Source: Suilimivivens sp964614185
GTDB lineage: Bacteria; Bacillota; Clostridia; Lachnospirales; Lachnospiraceae
Length of the DNA stretch: 64,000 bases
Direction: 5' to 3'
Assembly (NCBI GenBank): GCA_964614185.1
Contig: CAZTKJ010000005.1
Coordinates: forward strand, 1-64,000
Position numbers and translations under genes: made by a program. This document shows, in pieces, positions 34,250 through 43,700 of this stretch. The first letter of the stretch is position 1. The number at the start of each line of letters is the position of its first letter. The notes under the pieces were generated by a model. It made no database searches. It had not been told where the DNA came from and worked only from the letters and a program-made list of their open reading frames with translations.

Positions 34250-34960
34250 TTACTTAATATAAAGAATATTACCTAATATTGTCCCCATAAAATGAGTATG
34301 TATTAAAGCGTCATATTCGCTTACATTAATATAATATTTTTTTCCCCAGGAAGAAACTTCATAATACAATATATCATTTTTCTGTATCACACCGGTTATG
34401 GTAACATAATGTGCTTTTGTAAAAACAGCTCTGCTGCCATCAGAGATATGGTAAAGCCACAGTCCCTCATTTTTATCTTTTTTTCTCACCATCATGGGAA
34501 TGCACAAAATAACAGGGATGTCCCGGCTCAGCATTTCTTTAATTCTGGGAAGGAGTTTTTTTCTGCTCATTCCCCATCTTGCCCGGAGTTTCCATCCTTT
34601 TTTACGGGCAATCCGGTTAAAACTCCAAAAGAGCTTAAAACCGCTGATTCCTCCGGAAAAGGGAATACCGCCAAGAAATGAATACACAGAGTTATAATAG
34701 CTTTTATATTCCTCTTCTTCCAAAATTCTGTTTACATAAGCTTTGCTTTCCTGAATCTCGAAATCCTTTCCTCTTTTTCCAAGATACAATAGCAAATCAC
34801 TAAATGCTACTATTCCGCAGCCGCTTGCATTTTTCCTCTTATCTGCCTTTAAGCCTTCCGGCGTGTTAAAAAATCCCTGATCGCCGCCAAAAGTCAGAAC
34901 ATCGCCATTTTTTCTCTTGACGCTGATATATTCATTTTTTAATCCGTTTCTTTTATCCAA
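34250..34960 (-). CDS. Papain-like (peptidase C39-like) fold protein
   Basis: TTG start with AGAGGGG 7 nt upstream; 236 residues, no signal peptide or membrane helix. The segment NASGCGIVAFSDLLLYLG holds the putative catalytic Cys, and AHYVTITGVIQ the putative catalytic His; a later Tyr/Asn-containing strand follows (YYEVSSWGKKYYINVSEY). This is the layout of C39-like cysteine peptidases and their transglutaminase-like relatives. In Lachnospiraceae such soluble forms are common and uncharacterised. Upstream of the MATE gene, 31 nt, so probably co-transcribed. Activity is not proven by sequence; the oxyanion Gln is not obvious. Confidence 0.7.
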   Translation of the reverse strand: MDKRNGLKNEYISVKRKNGDVLTFGGDQGFFNTPEGLKADKRKNASGCGIVAFSDLLLYLGKRGKDFEIQESKAYVNRILEEEEYKSYYNSVYSFLGGIPFSGGISGFKLFWSFNRIARKKGWKLRARWGMSRKKLLPRIKEMLSRDIPVILCIPMMVRKKDKNEGLWLYHISDGSRAVFTKAHYVTITGVIQKNDILYYEVSSWGKKYYINVSEYDALIHTHFMGTILGNILYIK

Positions 34961-35131
34961 GTTAATTCCCCTCTTATTTTTCCTTTACGTTAATTATACC
35001 ATAAATCTTCGATTCATGATCATCATTCCATTCCTTTTATTTCTACCTGCCTTCCTTTAAAAACAAGTACATTGTCATTCTATCTTTTATATATATTTTA
35101 TGAAATATTATTTAAGATTTCATTAAGATGA

Positions 35132-35160
35132 TTGTAAATCCAAATTTTGGATGATACTAT
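35132..35160 (+). promoter_or_regulatory. Promoter with spacer palindrome, upstream of the MBOAT operon
   Basis: TTGTAA (35132-35137), 17-nt spacer, TACTAT (35155-35160). The spacer holds the perfect palindrome ATCCAAATTTTGGAT (35138-35152), a likely repressor site. Confidence 0.6.
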
Positions 35161-35180
35161 AAATATATCAATAACGGATC

Positions 35181-35278
35181 TTATGAAGAAAGGCTTCATA
35201 AAAAATGCTGTTTTTACAGCCGAAAGGTCAAAGCTTTTAAGGTGGGAACATACCATAAGGTACTACCTGCTGTGAAAA
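35181..35278 (+). promoter_or_regulatory. Structured 5' leader of the MBOAT operon, family unknown
   Basis: Hairpin TTATGAAG (35181-35188)/CTTCATAA; then GCTGT (35207-35211) can pair with ACAGC (35216-35220), which can instead pair in a longer helix TTTTTACAGC (35211-35220)/GCTGTGAAAA (35269-35278). Inside this helix lie CCGAAAGG, CAAAGC and a TACC-ATAA-GGTA hairpin. Mutually exclusive pairings suggest a switch. It has some features of GEMM (c-di-GMP) RNA but lacks its ACGCAAAGC core, so I do not assign a class. The remainder of 34961-35315 shows no gene. Confidence 0.5.
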
Positions 35279-35315
35279 GAAATGTAAAAGATGGCAGAAT
35301 ATATTGGAGGTATTT

Positions 35316-36704
35316 GTGTTTACTTCGGCGCAATTTATTATTTTTTTAGCGATTGCGGTTACGCTTTATTTTGCTGCTTTTGGGAAATGTCGTCCTATCC
35401 TGCTGCTCTTATTCAGCTATTTTTTCTGCAGCGCATTAAGCATCCCCTCTCTCGCCATCTTAATTCTGATCACTTTATTTACGTACTTTTCGGCACGATT
35501 GATTGACAAAGACGGCCCCTGTAAAAATCAGGCTCTGCGAAAGGCTTTTGCTGTATTATCAATTCTGATCTGCATTTTTATTTTAACAGGCTATAAATAT
35601 CTGAACTGTTTTCAGGGTTTCATTCCTATCGGATTGTCCTTTTATCTGTTTCAGTCCATAGGATATCTTGTGGATGTCTATGAGGGTAAGTATTCTGCCA
35701 GAATCAGCTTTCTATACTTTGGACTGTATCTGGCATATTTCCCCAAATTTGTCAGTGGTCCCATTGAGCGGGAAGATACTTTCATAAGGCAGCTCTCCCA
35801 TATTGAAACTATCAGGTTCTGGGATCGCGGACGCCTTTCTGCTGCTTTTACCTATATGCTCTACGGTTACTTTTTAAAGATGGTCATCGCAGACCGTCTC
35901 GCAATGATCGTCACCGAACTTTTTGAAGCTCCCGCTAATTACAACAGTTTCTTTTTAGCTCTTGGCGTCCTGTTTTATACGATTCAAATCTACTGCGATT
36001 TTGCCGGCTACTCTTACCTCGCCGTTGGATGCTCCAGGCTCTTTGGCATTACTTTGAACATCAACTTTCTGGCGCCTTATTGTTCCCGAAATATCTCAGA
36101 ATTCTGGCGCAGATGGCATATTTCACTGAGCACCTGGCTCCGGGACTATATTTATATTCCTCTGGGCGGCAGCAGAAACGGTCTTTTCCTTAAATGCCTT
36201 AATACCATGATCGTATTCATTATATGCGGCCTATGGCATGGCACAGGTCTTAGTTTTTTAGTCTGGGGACTTTTGCATGGCCTGTATTCCATTATTCATA
36301 CACTATTTAAAAAATTTGGCATCCGGCTGCCCCTTTCCCGGGTCATTACTTTTATTGAGGTCGCTTTTGCCTGGATTTTTTTCAGAGCATCAGGGCTTAA
36401 ATCTGCTTTATGGTATATTTGGAATATGATGACCGCAGGAATCCGTTTCCATGAATTTCCGGTTCTTTTAAACAGCCTTGGAATGACCGGGATTGAAATA
36501 GCCGTCATTATCATCAGCATCCTTCTTATGATTGTCTCAGATATTATCAGCTACCGGCAAAATGAACCTTTTCCTGAACTCATACAGCATATGCAGAACG
36601 GAGGTCGCTATCTGGTTTTTTATATAATGATCATTGCACTATTCATCTTTGGTATTTATGGACCCGGCTATCACTCGGAACAGTTTATTTACATGCAGTT
36701 TTAA
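35316..36704 (+). CDS. MBOAT family O-acyltransferase (AlgI/DltB-like)
   Basis: GTG start chosen because GGAGG is 5 nt upstream; the frame is open a few codons earlier. The 462-residue membrane protein has about ten hydrophobic helices. MBOAT features are VSGPIERED, the conserved run ISLSTWLRDYIYIPLGGSRNG, and the catalytic His in LWHGTGLSFLVWGLLHGL. AlgI-type enzymes pass acetyl groups across the membrane onto exported polysaccharides, using an SGNH partner outside the cell; the next gene supplies one. Substrate may be a cell wall or capsule glycan, not determined. Operon with the 3' gene (18-nt gap) and behind a structured leader. Confidence 0.92.
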   Translation: MFTSAQFIIFLAIAVTLYFAAFGKCRPILLLLFSYFFCSALSIPSLAILILITLFTYFSARLIDKDGPCKNQALRKAFAVLSILICIFILTGYKYLNCFQGFIPIGLSFYLFQSIGYLVDVYEGKYSARISFLYFGLYLAYFPKFVSGPIEREDTFIRQLSHIETIRFWDRGRLSAAFTYMLYGYFLKMVIADRLAMIVTELFEAPANYNSFFLALGVLFYTIQIYCDFAGYSYLAVGCSRLFGITLNINFLAPYCSRNISEFWRRWHISLSTWLRDYIYIPLGGSRNGLFLKCLNTMIVFIICGLWHGTGLSFLVWGLLHGLYSIIHTLFKKFGIRLPLSRVITFIEVAFAWIFFRASGLKSALWYIWNMMTAGIRFHEFPVLLNSLGMTGIEIAVIIISILLMIVSDIISYRQNEPFPELIQHMQNGGRYLVFYIMIIALFIFGIYGPGYHSEQFIYMQF

Positions 36705-36722
36705 CTAAATTGGAGATATGAT

Positions 36723-37727
36723 ATGAAAAAAACAGCAATACGCATTAGCTTTATTCTTTTATTAATTGGTACTTTTTATATTGTTTCTACTGTTCTAAAA
36801 GTAAAATCTCCTCATGGTATCAATCAAAGCGACTGTTTCTACTGGCAGCCGGAAAATACTGTGGATGTGGTGATGATGGGATCCAGCCATATTCACTGCA
36901 ATATCAATAATGGACTTCTATGGGAAAAGTATGGGATTGCATCTTATGATTACAGCAGTGCCGAACAACCTCTCTGGATGACTTACTACTATATGAAAGA
37001 ATTATACAAGTATCAGGATCCTGAAATAATCATTCTGGATGTATTTTCTCCTGCACGTTTTAAAGAAGATTATCAATATACCTGGATTTCCGAAAATATC
37101 TACGGTATGCGTTTTTCCTTAAACAAACTGCAAATGCTTTCCGTCAGTGTAGAGCCTGACAGACTTTTTGAATATTTCCCTTCTTTTATGACCTATCACA
37201 GCCGTTATAATGATTTAGAGGCAGATGATTTTAAGCGTTTCTTTTGGGATGACGATGTCATGGAAAATTTCAAAGGATATACGCCTTATCTGGAAAGAGA
37301 GCCTCAGATCCGTCCTGTGATTTCTGAAGAAAGTGCATCGGGGTTAAGTAAAAAATCATTGAAATATTTAATGAAGATTATTGATTATGCCAAGAAAAAG
37401 AATACCACTTTGATTTTAATTGCTGCCCCTTACATCGTCACTGATGAAGATACAAAGGCCTTTAATCAAATAAAAGAAATTGCGCAAAAAAATGGAATAA
37501 CCTTTATTAACTATAATGAATATTATGACGAGATAGGTCTGGATTTTGAAACTGATTTTAATGACGATTCCCATTTAAATTACTGGGGAAGCTGCAAATT
37601 TACAGAATTTCTGGGAGATTATCTTTCTTCCTATGGGGAACTTCACGATCATAGAGGTGAGGAGGGTTATGAATCCTGGGATGATAATGCACAGATAATT
37701 AAAAACTACGTCAGAGATGCAAATTGA
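36723..37727 (+). CDS. SGNH-fold protein, AlgX/AlgJ-like partner of the MBOAT
   Basis: A 334-residue protein with an N-terminal membrane anchor (about 7-26) and an extracytoplasmic SGNH-like domain: block I at VDVVMMGSSHIHCNI (Ser nucleophile in GSSH) and block V at DSHLNYWGSCKF (Asp-x-His). It lacks the usual GDSL but matches the DHHW/AlgJ-AlgX type that transfer acetyl groups to secreted glycans. The start ATG has GGAGATATG upstream, 18 nt behind the MBOAT stop. Pairing of MBOAT plus SGNH protein is the standard arrangement for extracytoplasmic polysaccharide O-acetylation. The acceptor glycan is unknown. Confidence 0.82.
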   Translation: MKKTAIRISFILLLIGTFYIVSTVLKVKSPHGINQSDCFYWQPENTVDVVMMGSSHIHCNINNGLLWEKYGIASYDYSSAEQPLWMTYYYMKELYKYQDPEIIILDVFSPARFKEDYQYTWISENIYGMRFSLNKLQMLSVSVEPDRLFEYFPSFMTYHSRYNDLEADDFKRFFWDDDVMENFKGYTPYLEREPQIRPVISEESASGLSKKSLKYLMKIIDYAKKKNTTLILIAAPYIVTDEDTKAFNQIKEIAQKNGITFINYNEYYDEIGLDFETDFNDDSHLNYWGSCKFTEFLGDYLSSYGELHDHRGEEGYESWDDNAQIIKNYVRDAN

Positions 37728-37728
37728 G

Positions 37729-37758
37729 TTGACAAACTCTTTTATGCCATGCTATAAT
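37729..37758 (+). promoter_or_regulatory. Consensus promoter of tRNA-Thr
   Basis: TTGACA (37729-37734), 18-nt spacer, TATAAT (37753-37758), 28 nt upstream of the mature 5' end. It overlaps the stop region of the SGNH gene only at its edge. Confidence 0.85.
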
Positions 37759-37785
37759 ATGCTTCGTTGATGCAGAGCATCACAG

Positions 37786-37858
37786 GCTGCTGTGGCTCAG
37801 TCGGTAGAGCGTCGCATTGGTAGTGCGGAGGTCACGGGTCCGATTCCCGTCAGCAGCT
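37786..37858 (+). tRNA. tRNA-Thr (anticodon GGT)
   Basis: A 73-nt cloverleaf: acceptor GCTGCTG/CAGCAGC, D arm GCTC/GAGC, anticodon arm TCGCA/TGCGG with loop TTGGTAG (anticodon GGT), variable AGGTC, T arm ACGGG/CCCGT with TCCGATT loop, discriminator T. The CCA end is not encoded; a T run follows. Reads ACC/ACU codons. Confidence 0.95.
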
Positions 37859-37903
37859 TTTTTTAGTCCATGTTTTTACTTGCTATTGAAAATGCTAAAA
37901 GGT

Positions 37904-37944
37904 AAGACCTACCAAACTCACGTTTGGTAGGTCTTTATTTTGTT
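37904..37944. terminator. Terminator downstream of tRNA-Thr
   Basis: AAGACCTACCAAAC (37904-37917) pairs with GTTTGGTAGGTCTT (37922-37935), loop TCAC, followed by TATTTTGTT. It may also serve the convergent coiled-coil gene. Confidence 0.85.
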
Positions 37945-37976
37945 CAATTTTATGTAGTATATGTATATAATTGTCA

Positions 37977-38249
37977 TTATGCTGTATGTGCTGCCCTATC
38001 TTGTTTATGCTTATCTAAAATATCATGTACTCTTTCAACTTCATCAAGAACTAAGGCACATTCTTTTCGTATTTCATTTTTTAAAACACGTTCCGTTTGC
38101 TTTAACTGTGATTCTAAATTGTCAATTCTACTATTCATACTTTGCATATCTGATTTCATGCCTTGCATATCTGATTTCATGTCTTGCATATCTGATTTCA
38201 TGTCTTGCATTTCAGAAAGAATCATATCAAGTTTTTCACTGTCTGTCAT
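37977..38249 (-). CDS. Small coiled-coil protein with Met-rich heptads
   Basis: The 90-residue protein has an SD (AAAGGTGG, 8 nt) and ATG. From about residue 12 it repeats MQDMKSD three to four times, then continues as a coiled coil (SMNSRIDNLESQLKQTERVLKNEIRKECALVLDEVERV). The DNA shows the same as an exact 21-bp tandem repeat. Proteins of this kind are frequent and short in Lachnospiraceae; the role is unknown, possibly a scaffold or an oligomeric partner. It is monocistronic, transcribed towards the tRNA terminator. Confidence 0.75.
   Translation of the reverse strand: MTDSEKLDMILSEMQDMKSDMQDMKSDMQGMKSDMQSMNSRIDNLESQLKQTERVLKNEIRKECALVLDEVERVHDILDKHKQDRAAHTA
38142..38204. repeat. Tandem 21-bp repeat, three copies, coding for heptads
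   Basis: Unit begins TTGCATATCTGATTTCATG and recurs at 38142, 38163 and 38184, with one base different between copies. It encodes the heptads of the coiled-coil gene, so copy number could vary by slippage or recombination. Confidence 0.9.
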
Positions 38250-38373
38250 ATGATCACCACCTTTGTTATAACTGCCGGATTGGTAAGTTTACTGAATAAA
38301 TACAGTATATCACAGATAAAGCGCAACGTCTATACGATTATTAAAATAATATTAAACGGTAATATAGACAGTA

Positions 38374-40050
38374 TCAAATATATAAGACCAAAGCTTCATA
38401 AGCTCTCAGTTCCATTTCTTCCTGTATTCCCTCTTGCTCATAATTGGAAATCCATATCTTTCCTTTGACAAATTCATGGGGCAGTTTTATGCTGCACACA
38501 TTACTGCTGAAATTACAGATAACAAGCAGCTTTCTGGCTTCATAATTCCTGATATACATAAAAATATCTTCATCTTCAGGCATCAGAAGCTCAAATGTCC
38601 CATATACAATAATAGGGTTTTCTTTACGCAGCCTTATGAGCTTTTGATAATACCGGAACACGGAATCTTCTCTTTCCAACTGTTCCCTGGCATTTATCTT
38701 GGTATAGTTGGGATTTACTTTAATCCATGGAGTGCCTTCTGTAAATCCGGCATTGTGACTATCGCTCCACTGCATGGGAGTTCTGGCATTGTCCCTGCTC
38801 TTATAACATAAATATTTCATCATGTCTTCCGGGGTAAAAATACCGTTCTCCGTATATTCCTGATAAGCATTGATACTCTCAATATCCTGGAATTCTTCCA
38901 GTGATTTAAAAGGAACATTGGTCATGCCAAGCTCTTCCCCCTGATAAATATAGGGAGTTCCTTTCATCATATGAAGGCAGGTTGCAAGCATTTTGGCAGA
39001 TAATTCACGATACTTTTCAGAATCATTGCCAAAGCGTGAAACTACTCTGGGCTGGTCATGATTATTCCAATATAAGCTGTTCCATGCCCTGCCTTCCAAA
39101 TAAGTCTGCCATCTGTTCAATACCTTCTTCAGTTCCGGCAGATAGATCTTCTTTTGATTCCATTTTGAATGCTCTCCACCATCCAGATCATTCTGTTCAA
39201 ACTGAAATACCATATTCAGTTCACTTTCATCTTCTGCAGCGTATTTCACTGCCTCCTGCACGGTAACGCCTGAGGTTTCTCCTACTGTAATGGTATCAAA
39301 TTTAGAAAGCACCTGATTACGCATTTCCTGCAAATATTCATGTACACGTGGTCCGTTGATCACCAGGGGACCAAAATCGCCATAAAGCGCTCCTTCTTCT
39401 TTTTTGCCATCAGGAAGATGCGGTACCTTGGAAATCATACTGATAACGTCCATGCGGAAACCATCCACACCTTTTTCGAGCCACCATGTCATCATATCAA
39501 AGACTTCTCTGCGTACCTTTTCATTTTCCCAGTTCAGATCAGGCTGTTTCTTAGAAAATAAATGCAGATAGTACATATCTGTGGTTTTATCATATTCCCA
39601 TGCGGAACCGCCAAAGCATGATCCCCAGTTATTGGGTTCTTTCCCATCCTTTGCTTCCCGCCAGATATAATAGTCTCTATAGGGGTTATCTTTGGATTTT
39701 TTGCTTTCCACAAACCATTCATGTTCATCGGAAGTATGATTTACTACCAGATCCATCATGATTTTAATTCCCCGCTCATGAGCCATAGCCAGCATATGAT
39801 CAAAGTCCTGCATGGTGCCGAATTCATCCATGATTGCCTGATAATCGCTGATATCATAACCATTATCATCATTGGGAGATTTATAAATAGGGGATAGCCA
39901 GATAACATCAATTCCCAGTTCTTTCAGGTAATCCAGTTTTTCCGTAATACCTTTTATATCTCCGATTCCATCCCCATTACTGTCTTTAAAGCTTCTGGGA
40001 TAAATCTGATAAACTACGCTTTCCTTCCACCATTTTTTGTCTGCATTCAT
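38374..40050 (-). CDS. malL: GH13 alpha-glucosidase (oligo-1,6-glucosidase type)
   Basis: Cytoplasmic enzyme releasing glucose from isomalto- or malto-oligosaccharides and sucrose-like sugars. The 558-residue protein has the GH13 conserved regions: LVVNHTSDEH (region I), GFRMDVISM (nucleophile Asp), TVGETSGV (acid/base Glu) and WNNHDQPR (stabilising Asp); the start ESVVYQIYPRSFKDSNGDGIGDIKGI is GH13 subfamily 31. SD AAGGAG lies 7 nt before ATG. It stands alone; no PTS or ABC maltose gene is adjacent. Substrate range is inferred from the family. Confidence 0.93.
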   Translation of the reverse strand: MNADKKWWKESVVYQIYPRSFKDSNGDGIGDIKGITEKLDYLKELGIDVIWLSPIYKSPNDDNGYDISDYQAIMDEFGTMQDFDHMLAMAHERGIKIMMDLVVNHTSDEHEWFVESKKSKDNPYRDYYIWREAKDGKEPNNWGSCFGGSAWEYDKTTDMYYLHLFSKKQPDLNWENEKVRREVFDMMTWWLEKGVDGFRMDVISMISKVPHLPDGKKEEGALYGDFGPLVINGPRVHEYLQEMRNQVLSKFDTITVGETSGVTVQEAVKYAAEDESELNMVFQFEQNDLDGGEHSKWNQKKIYLPELKKVLNRWQTYLEGRAWNSLYWNNHDQPRVVSRFGNDSEKYRELSAKMLATCLHMMKGTPYIYQGEELGMTNVPFKSLEEFQDIESINAYQEYTENGIFTPEDMMKYLCYKSRDNARTPMQWSDSHNAGFTEGTPWIKVNPNYTKINAREQLEREDSVFRYYQKLIRLRKENPIIVYGTFELLMPEDEDIFMYIRNYEARKLLVICNFSSNVCSIKLPHEFVKGKIWISNYEQEGIQEEMELRAYEALVLYI

Positions 40051-40126
40051 TTTATGGCTCCTTTTTTCGTAAATTTTCGTTTAGAAACATTTTATACTCT
40101 CCGGCAAAAGGATGCAAGCAGTTTCT

Positions 40127-40741
40127 TTATCCCATTATTTCTTCCACTTCTCTACAGATTCCCTGATTGATCAACTCATGCATGGTCTTTCGTTCTTCCT
40201 TCTGATATTCCGGACGGTTTAACAGCATACCATAGCACAGCATCTTTGAAAAAATACTCATCATGAGGTACGTCATTTTTTCCTTTGATGGCATCTGTTT
40301 TCTTTCAAACTCATCTTGCAATACATGCTGCAGTACTCCTATCGCCGGCATTTCTCCAGAATTTCTGCTTTTTTCCAGCTCTCTGATACGCCTGTTGATC
40401 ACAGAATAGTCGGACATAACATGAATCAGCCTGAAAATGCAGTTTGTCTTTACTGTATGCTGTTCCATTCTCACCAGAATATAATCAATTCTGTCATAAA
40501 GATTTTTTTCCTTACTTAGTCCCGCACACAGCTGTTTACAGAAATTTTCTACATGATAGAGAAGGGCTTTGGCTATCATCTCTTCTTTATCAGAGAAATA
40601 CTCGTAGGCAGTTCCCTTGCCGATTCCTGCTTTTTTCGTGATTTCTGCCACTGTAAGGCAATTCAGGTCTGCTCCCTCTTCAAACAGCTCCAGTACTGCC
40701 TGATAAATGGCTTTTTCTTTAGGTGAAGGCTCTTTACTCAT
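40127..40741 (-). CDS. TetR/AcrR family regulator of the RND exporter
   Basis: The 204-residue protein has the TetR HTH near its start (AVLELFEEG, then LTVAEITKKAGIGKGTAYEYFSDKEEMI) and a helical ligand-binding domain. It overlaps the end of the RND gene by 8 nt and is read from the same mRNA, so it can repress its own operon. The likely operator is the palindrome at 45040-45051, right behind the -10 of the operon promoter. The inducing ligand is unknown. Confidence 0.93.
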   Translation of the reverse strand: MSKEPSPKEKAIYQAVLELFEEGADLNCLTVAEITKKAGIGKGTAYEYFSDKEEMIAKALLYHVENFCKQLCAGLSKEKNLYDRIDYILVRMEQHTVKTNCIFRLIHVMSDYSVINRRIRELEKSRNSGEMPAIGVLQHVLQDEFERKQMPSKEKMTYLMMSIFSKMLCYGMLLNRPEYQKEERKTMHELINQGICREVEEIMG

Positions 40742-43700
40742 TACTTGTCACACCCTTCCTTTTACTTCCTGTGAAAAGATCATAGATACAGGGAATTACA
40801 ACCAGTGTCAGCAAAGTACCATAAATCAATCCTCCAATGGTTACTATAGACATGGGTTTTGACATATCCGCCCCCATATCATTACTGAATACCATGGTAC
40901 TTAAAGCCAGAATTGTAGTCAGAGCCGTCATCATAACAGGACGCATCCTGGTTCTGCCTGCAGTGATGATTGCCTCTCTTTTTTCCATACCGCTCTCCCG
41001 CAGCTGATTGATATAATCCACCAGTACGATACCGTTATTAACAATAATACCTGACAGCATGACAAAACCGATCAAGGCAATAACGCTTACCTCACTTTTA
41101 CTGATTGCAAGGCCAAAGAATCCTCCCGTAAATGCAAGGGGAATTGTAAACATAATAATAAAGGGCGATAAAAGCGACTGAAACTGAGCTACCATGATCA
41201 GATACATAAAGATAATGGCAAGTATCAACATCAGATAAACCTGACCCATGGCATCTGTTATTGTCTCATTTTCACCACTCATTTCCAGACTGTAACCATT
41301 TGGCAGGGAATAATCTTTCAGCGCCTCCTCCACATCATCTGAAACAAAACCTACATTATAGCCTTCTGCTATCGCCGCACTTACACTAAAATATCTGGTC
41401 TGGTCAATTCGGTTAACAGACTTAGGTGCCACGGTATTTTCAAAGATGGCAATATCAGAAAGCTTTATTTTTTCTTTCGTTCCATCCTGTTTACTTCTTT
41501 CTATCTCAAGATTTTTTAACAGATTTCTTGTAAGTTCCATATCATTGCCATGCTTAACATACACACTATACTCTTTAATCTCTGTTTCCAGAGTTGTTGC
41601 ACTGACAGCATCTGCAAGCTTTGATTGAATCTGCTGGAAAATCTGTGCAACCGTAAGTCCATATTCTATTGCCTTATCTCTGTCAATAATAATACGCATT
41701 TCACCGGTAGCTTCTTCCAGCCCGTCTGATACATCTGTTGTACCTTCAATGTTTTCTACAATGGCAGCAATATCTTTGGCAATTTCCTGCAGAGTATCCA
41801 GTTCACGTCCCTTGATCCGGATCGTAATACCGCTTCCGCCCAATGCACTCATATCCATGGTCGAAGTTTCTATTGCAACTTCCGCCTGATTAGCTTCCAG
41901 TATATCTCCGATTTCATCTCTGATTTCCAGGGCAATTTCCTGATTGTCTTTCTTCTTATCTTCGCTTAAGGATACATAAACAGTTGTTGAATTGGTAGCT
42001 GCATTGCCTCCTCCCGTAAGCATGCTCATGGAAGAAGATGAGGCCATAGCGCCTACGTCTTCCACATCTTCTCTTGCCATCAGCTTTGCCACGATTTCAT
42101 CACTTACTTTTGCTGTCTCTGTAAGCGGTGTATCCTTAGGCATATTCAAAGTCAAAGTAATCTGGGTGCTGTCCATCTCAGGCATAAAGGCAATTCCTCT
42201 GGAAAAAGCTGCCCCTATACTGGCAAGAAGCAGCACTATGACTAATATCAAGACTACCGGTTTAAAAGTCAGCGACATTTCCAGTATTCTTTCATAAATC
42301 TTCATTAAGCCGCCAAAAAATCTGCTTTCCTTTTGGTCCTTTATTCTGGAAAGTACACCTGCCGCCATAGCCGGAACAACCGTAAGGGCTATCAGCAGGC
42401 TGGCCAGCAGTGAATATGCAATGGTTAATCCCATATCCACAAAAAGCTGCCTGGTAATTCCTTCCGTAAAGACAATGGGCAGGAAAACGCAGACTGTAGT
42501 AAGAGTAGAAGCCATAATGGCACCGGCTACTTCTCTGGCACCTTCTATGGCAGCTTCTTTTGCCGAATATCCTTCTCCCCTCATTCTGTATATATTTTCA
42601 ATTACTACAATGGAATTATCTACCAGCATTCCCACGCCCAGTGCCAGGCCTGAGAGGGAAATGACATTTAAGGTAATGCCGCTGAAATACATACATACAA
42701 TTGCCGTAATAATACTGATAGGAATAGAGCAGGCTACCACTGCTGTAGGCCGCCAGTCCTTTAAAAATAGGATCAGAATCAGTACGGCTAAAATGGCTCC
42801 GAATAATACATTATTAATGATAGAGTCCATAACAAAATCAATGTAAATTCCCTGATCCATTAATGTAATCAAAATCAGATTTTCATTCTCTGCCTTTAAT
42901 TCTTCAAATTTATCAAGAATTTTGTCAGATACATCACCTGTAGAATATCCTGTCTGCTTCTGAATGGTAACCATAATTCCGGGTTCGCCATTGACATTGG
43001 CATAAATGTCAGCAGAATTGTCTGTCATGAATACATCTGCTACATCTTCCAGAGTAATAATATCCACCCCATCCATTTCAGGATTGATAAGGGGCATCTT
43101 TTTTAATGCCTCTATATCATCGGGCTTATCACCTACTCTGATCAGATAGTCGATCCCTTCTTCCGTCACATACCCTGCCGGCATAGAGAAATTCTGTGCT
43201 GCCAAAAGGGACTTGACGGTATCCACAGTAAGAACGCCATTCATGTCAGCCTGATTATAAGCATCTTCTCTGGCTTCTTCCAGTTCTTCCTCTCCGTCTA
43301 AAATCTGCTGCAGAGCATCTGCAAGCTGCTCTGCTGTATCATTAAGCTGTTTTAAGCCATCATCAATCTGCTTCTGCCCTTCCTTTAACTGATCTACTCC
43401 CGCTTCTAACTGTTCTTCACTAAGTTCTATCTGCTTTTCCCCTGCTTCCAGCTGTGTTTCCGCCGTAGTGAGCTGCAGCTCTCCAAGGCTAATGGTGGTC
43501 TGGGCATTGGCAAATTCAATTGCTGCCGTAAGGTTCCCTTTGTACAGTTCCGTTAAGGCACTGTCCAGTTTGGAAATGTTTTTTTCTATTTCAGGAAGCT
43601 GGGCCTCATAAGCCTTAATGGTCAATGCCATGGTTCCGTCCGGATCAAGGTTTGCAAGCTGCTCTTCCATAGCATCTTTCTGAGCCTTTAAACCCGTAAT

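Noticed and set aside
35211..35278. c-di-GMP (GEMM) riboswitch
   Set aside because: GAAA tetraloop and AAAGC resemble it, but the conserved ACGCAAAGC core and 3' tetraloop receptor are not there.
37786..37960. Integration site at the tRNA-Thr gene
   Set aside because: No duplicate of the tRNA 3' end and no integrase gene in the window.
38142..38204. CRISPR-like short repeats
   Set aside because: The 21-bp units are adjacent without spacers and encode heptads of a coiled-coil protein.
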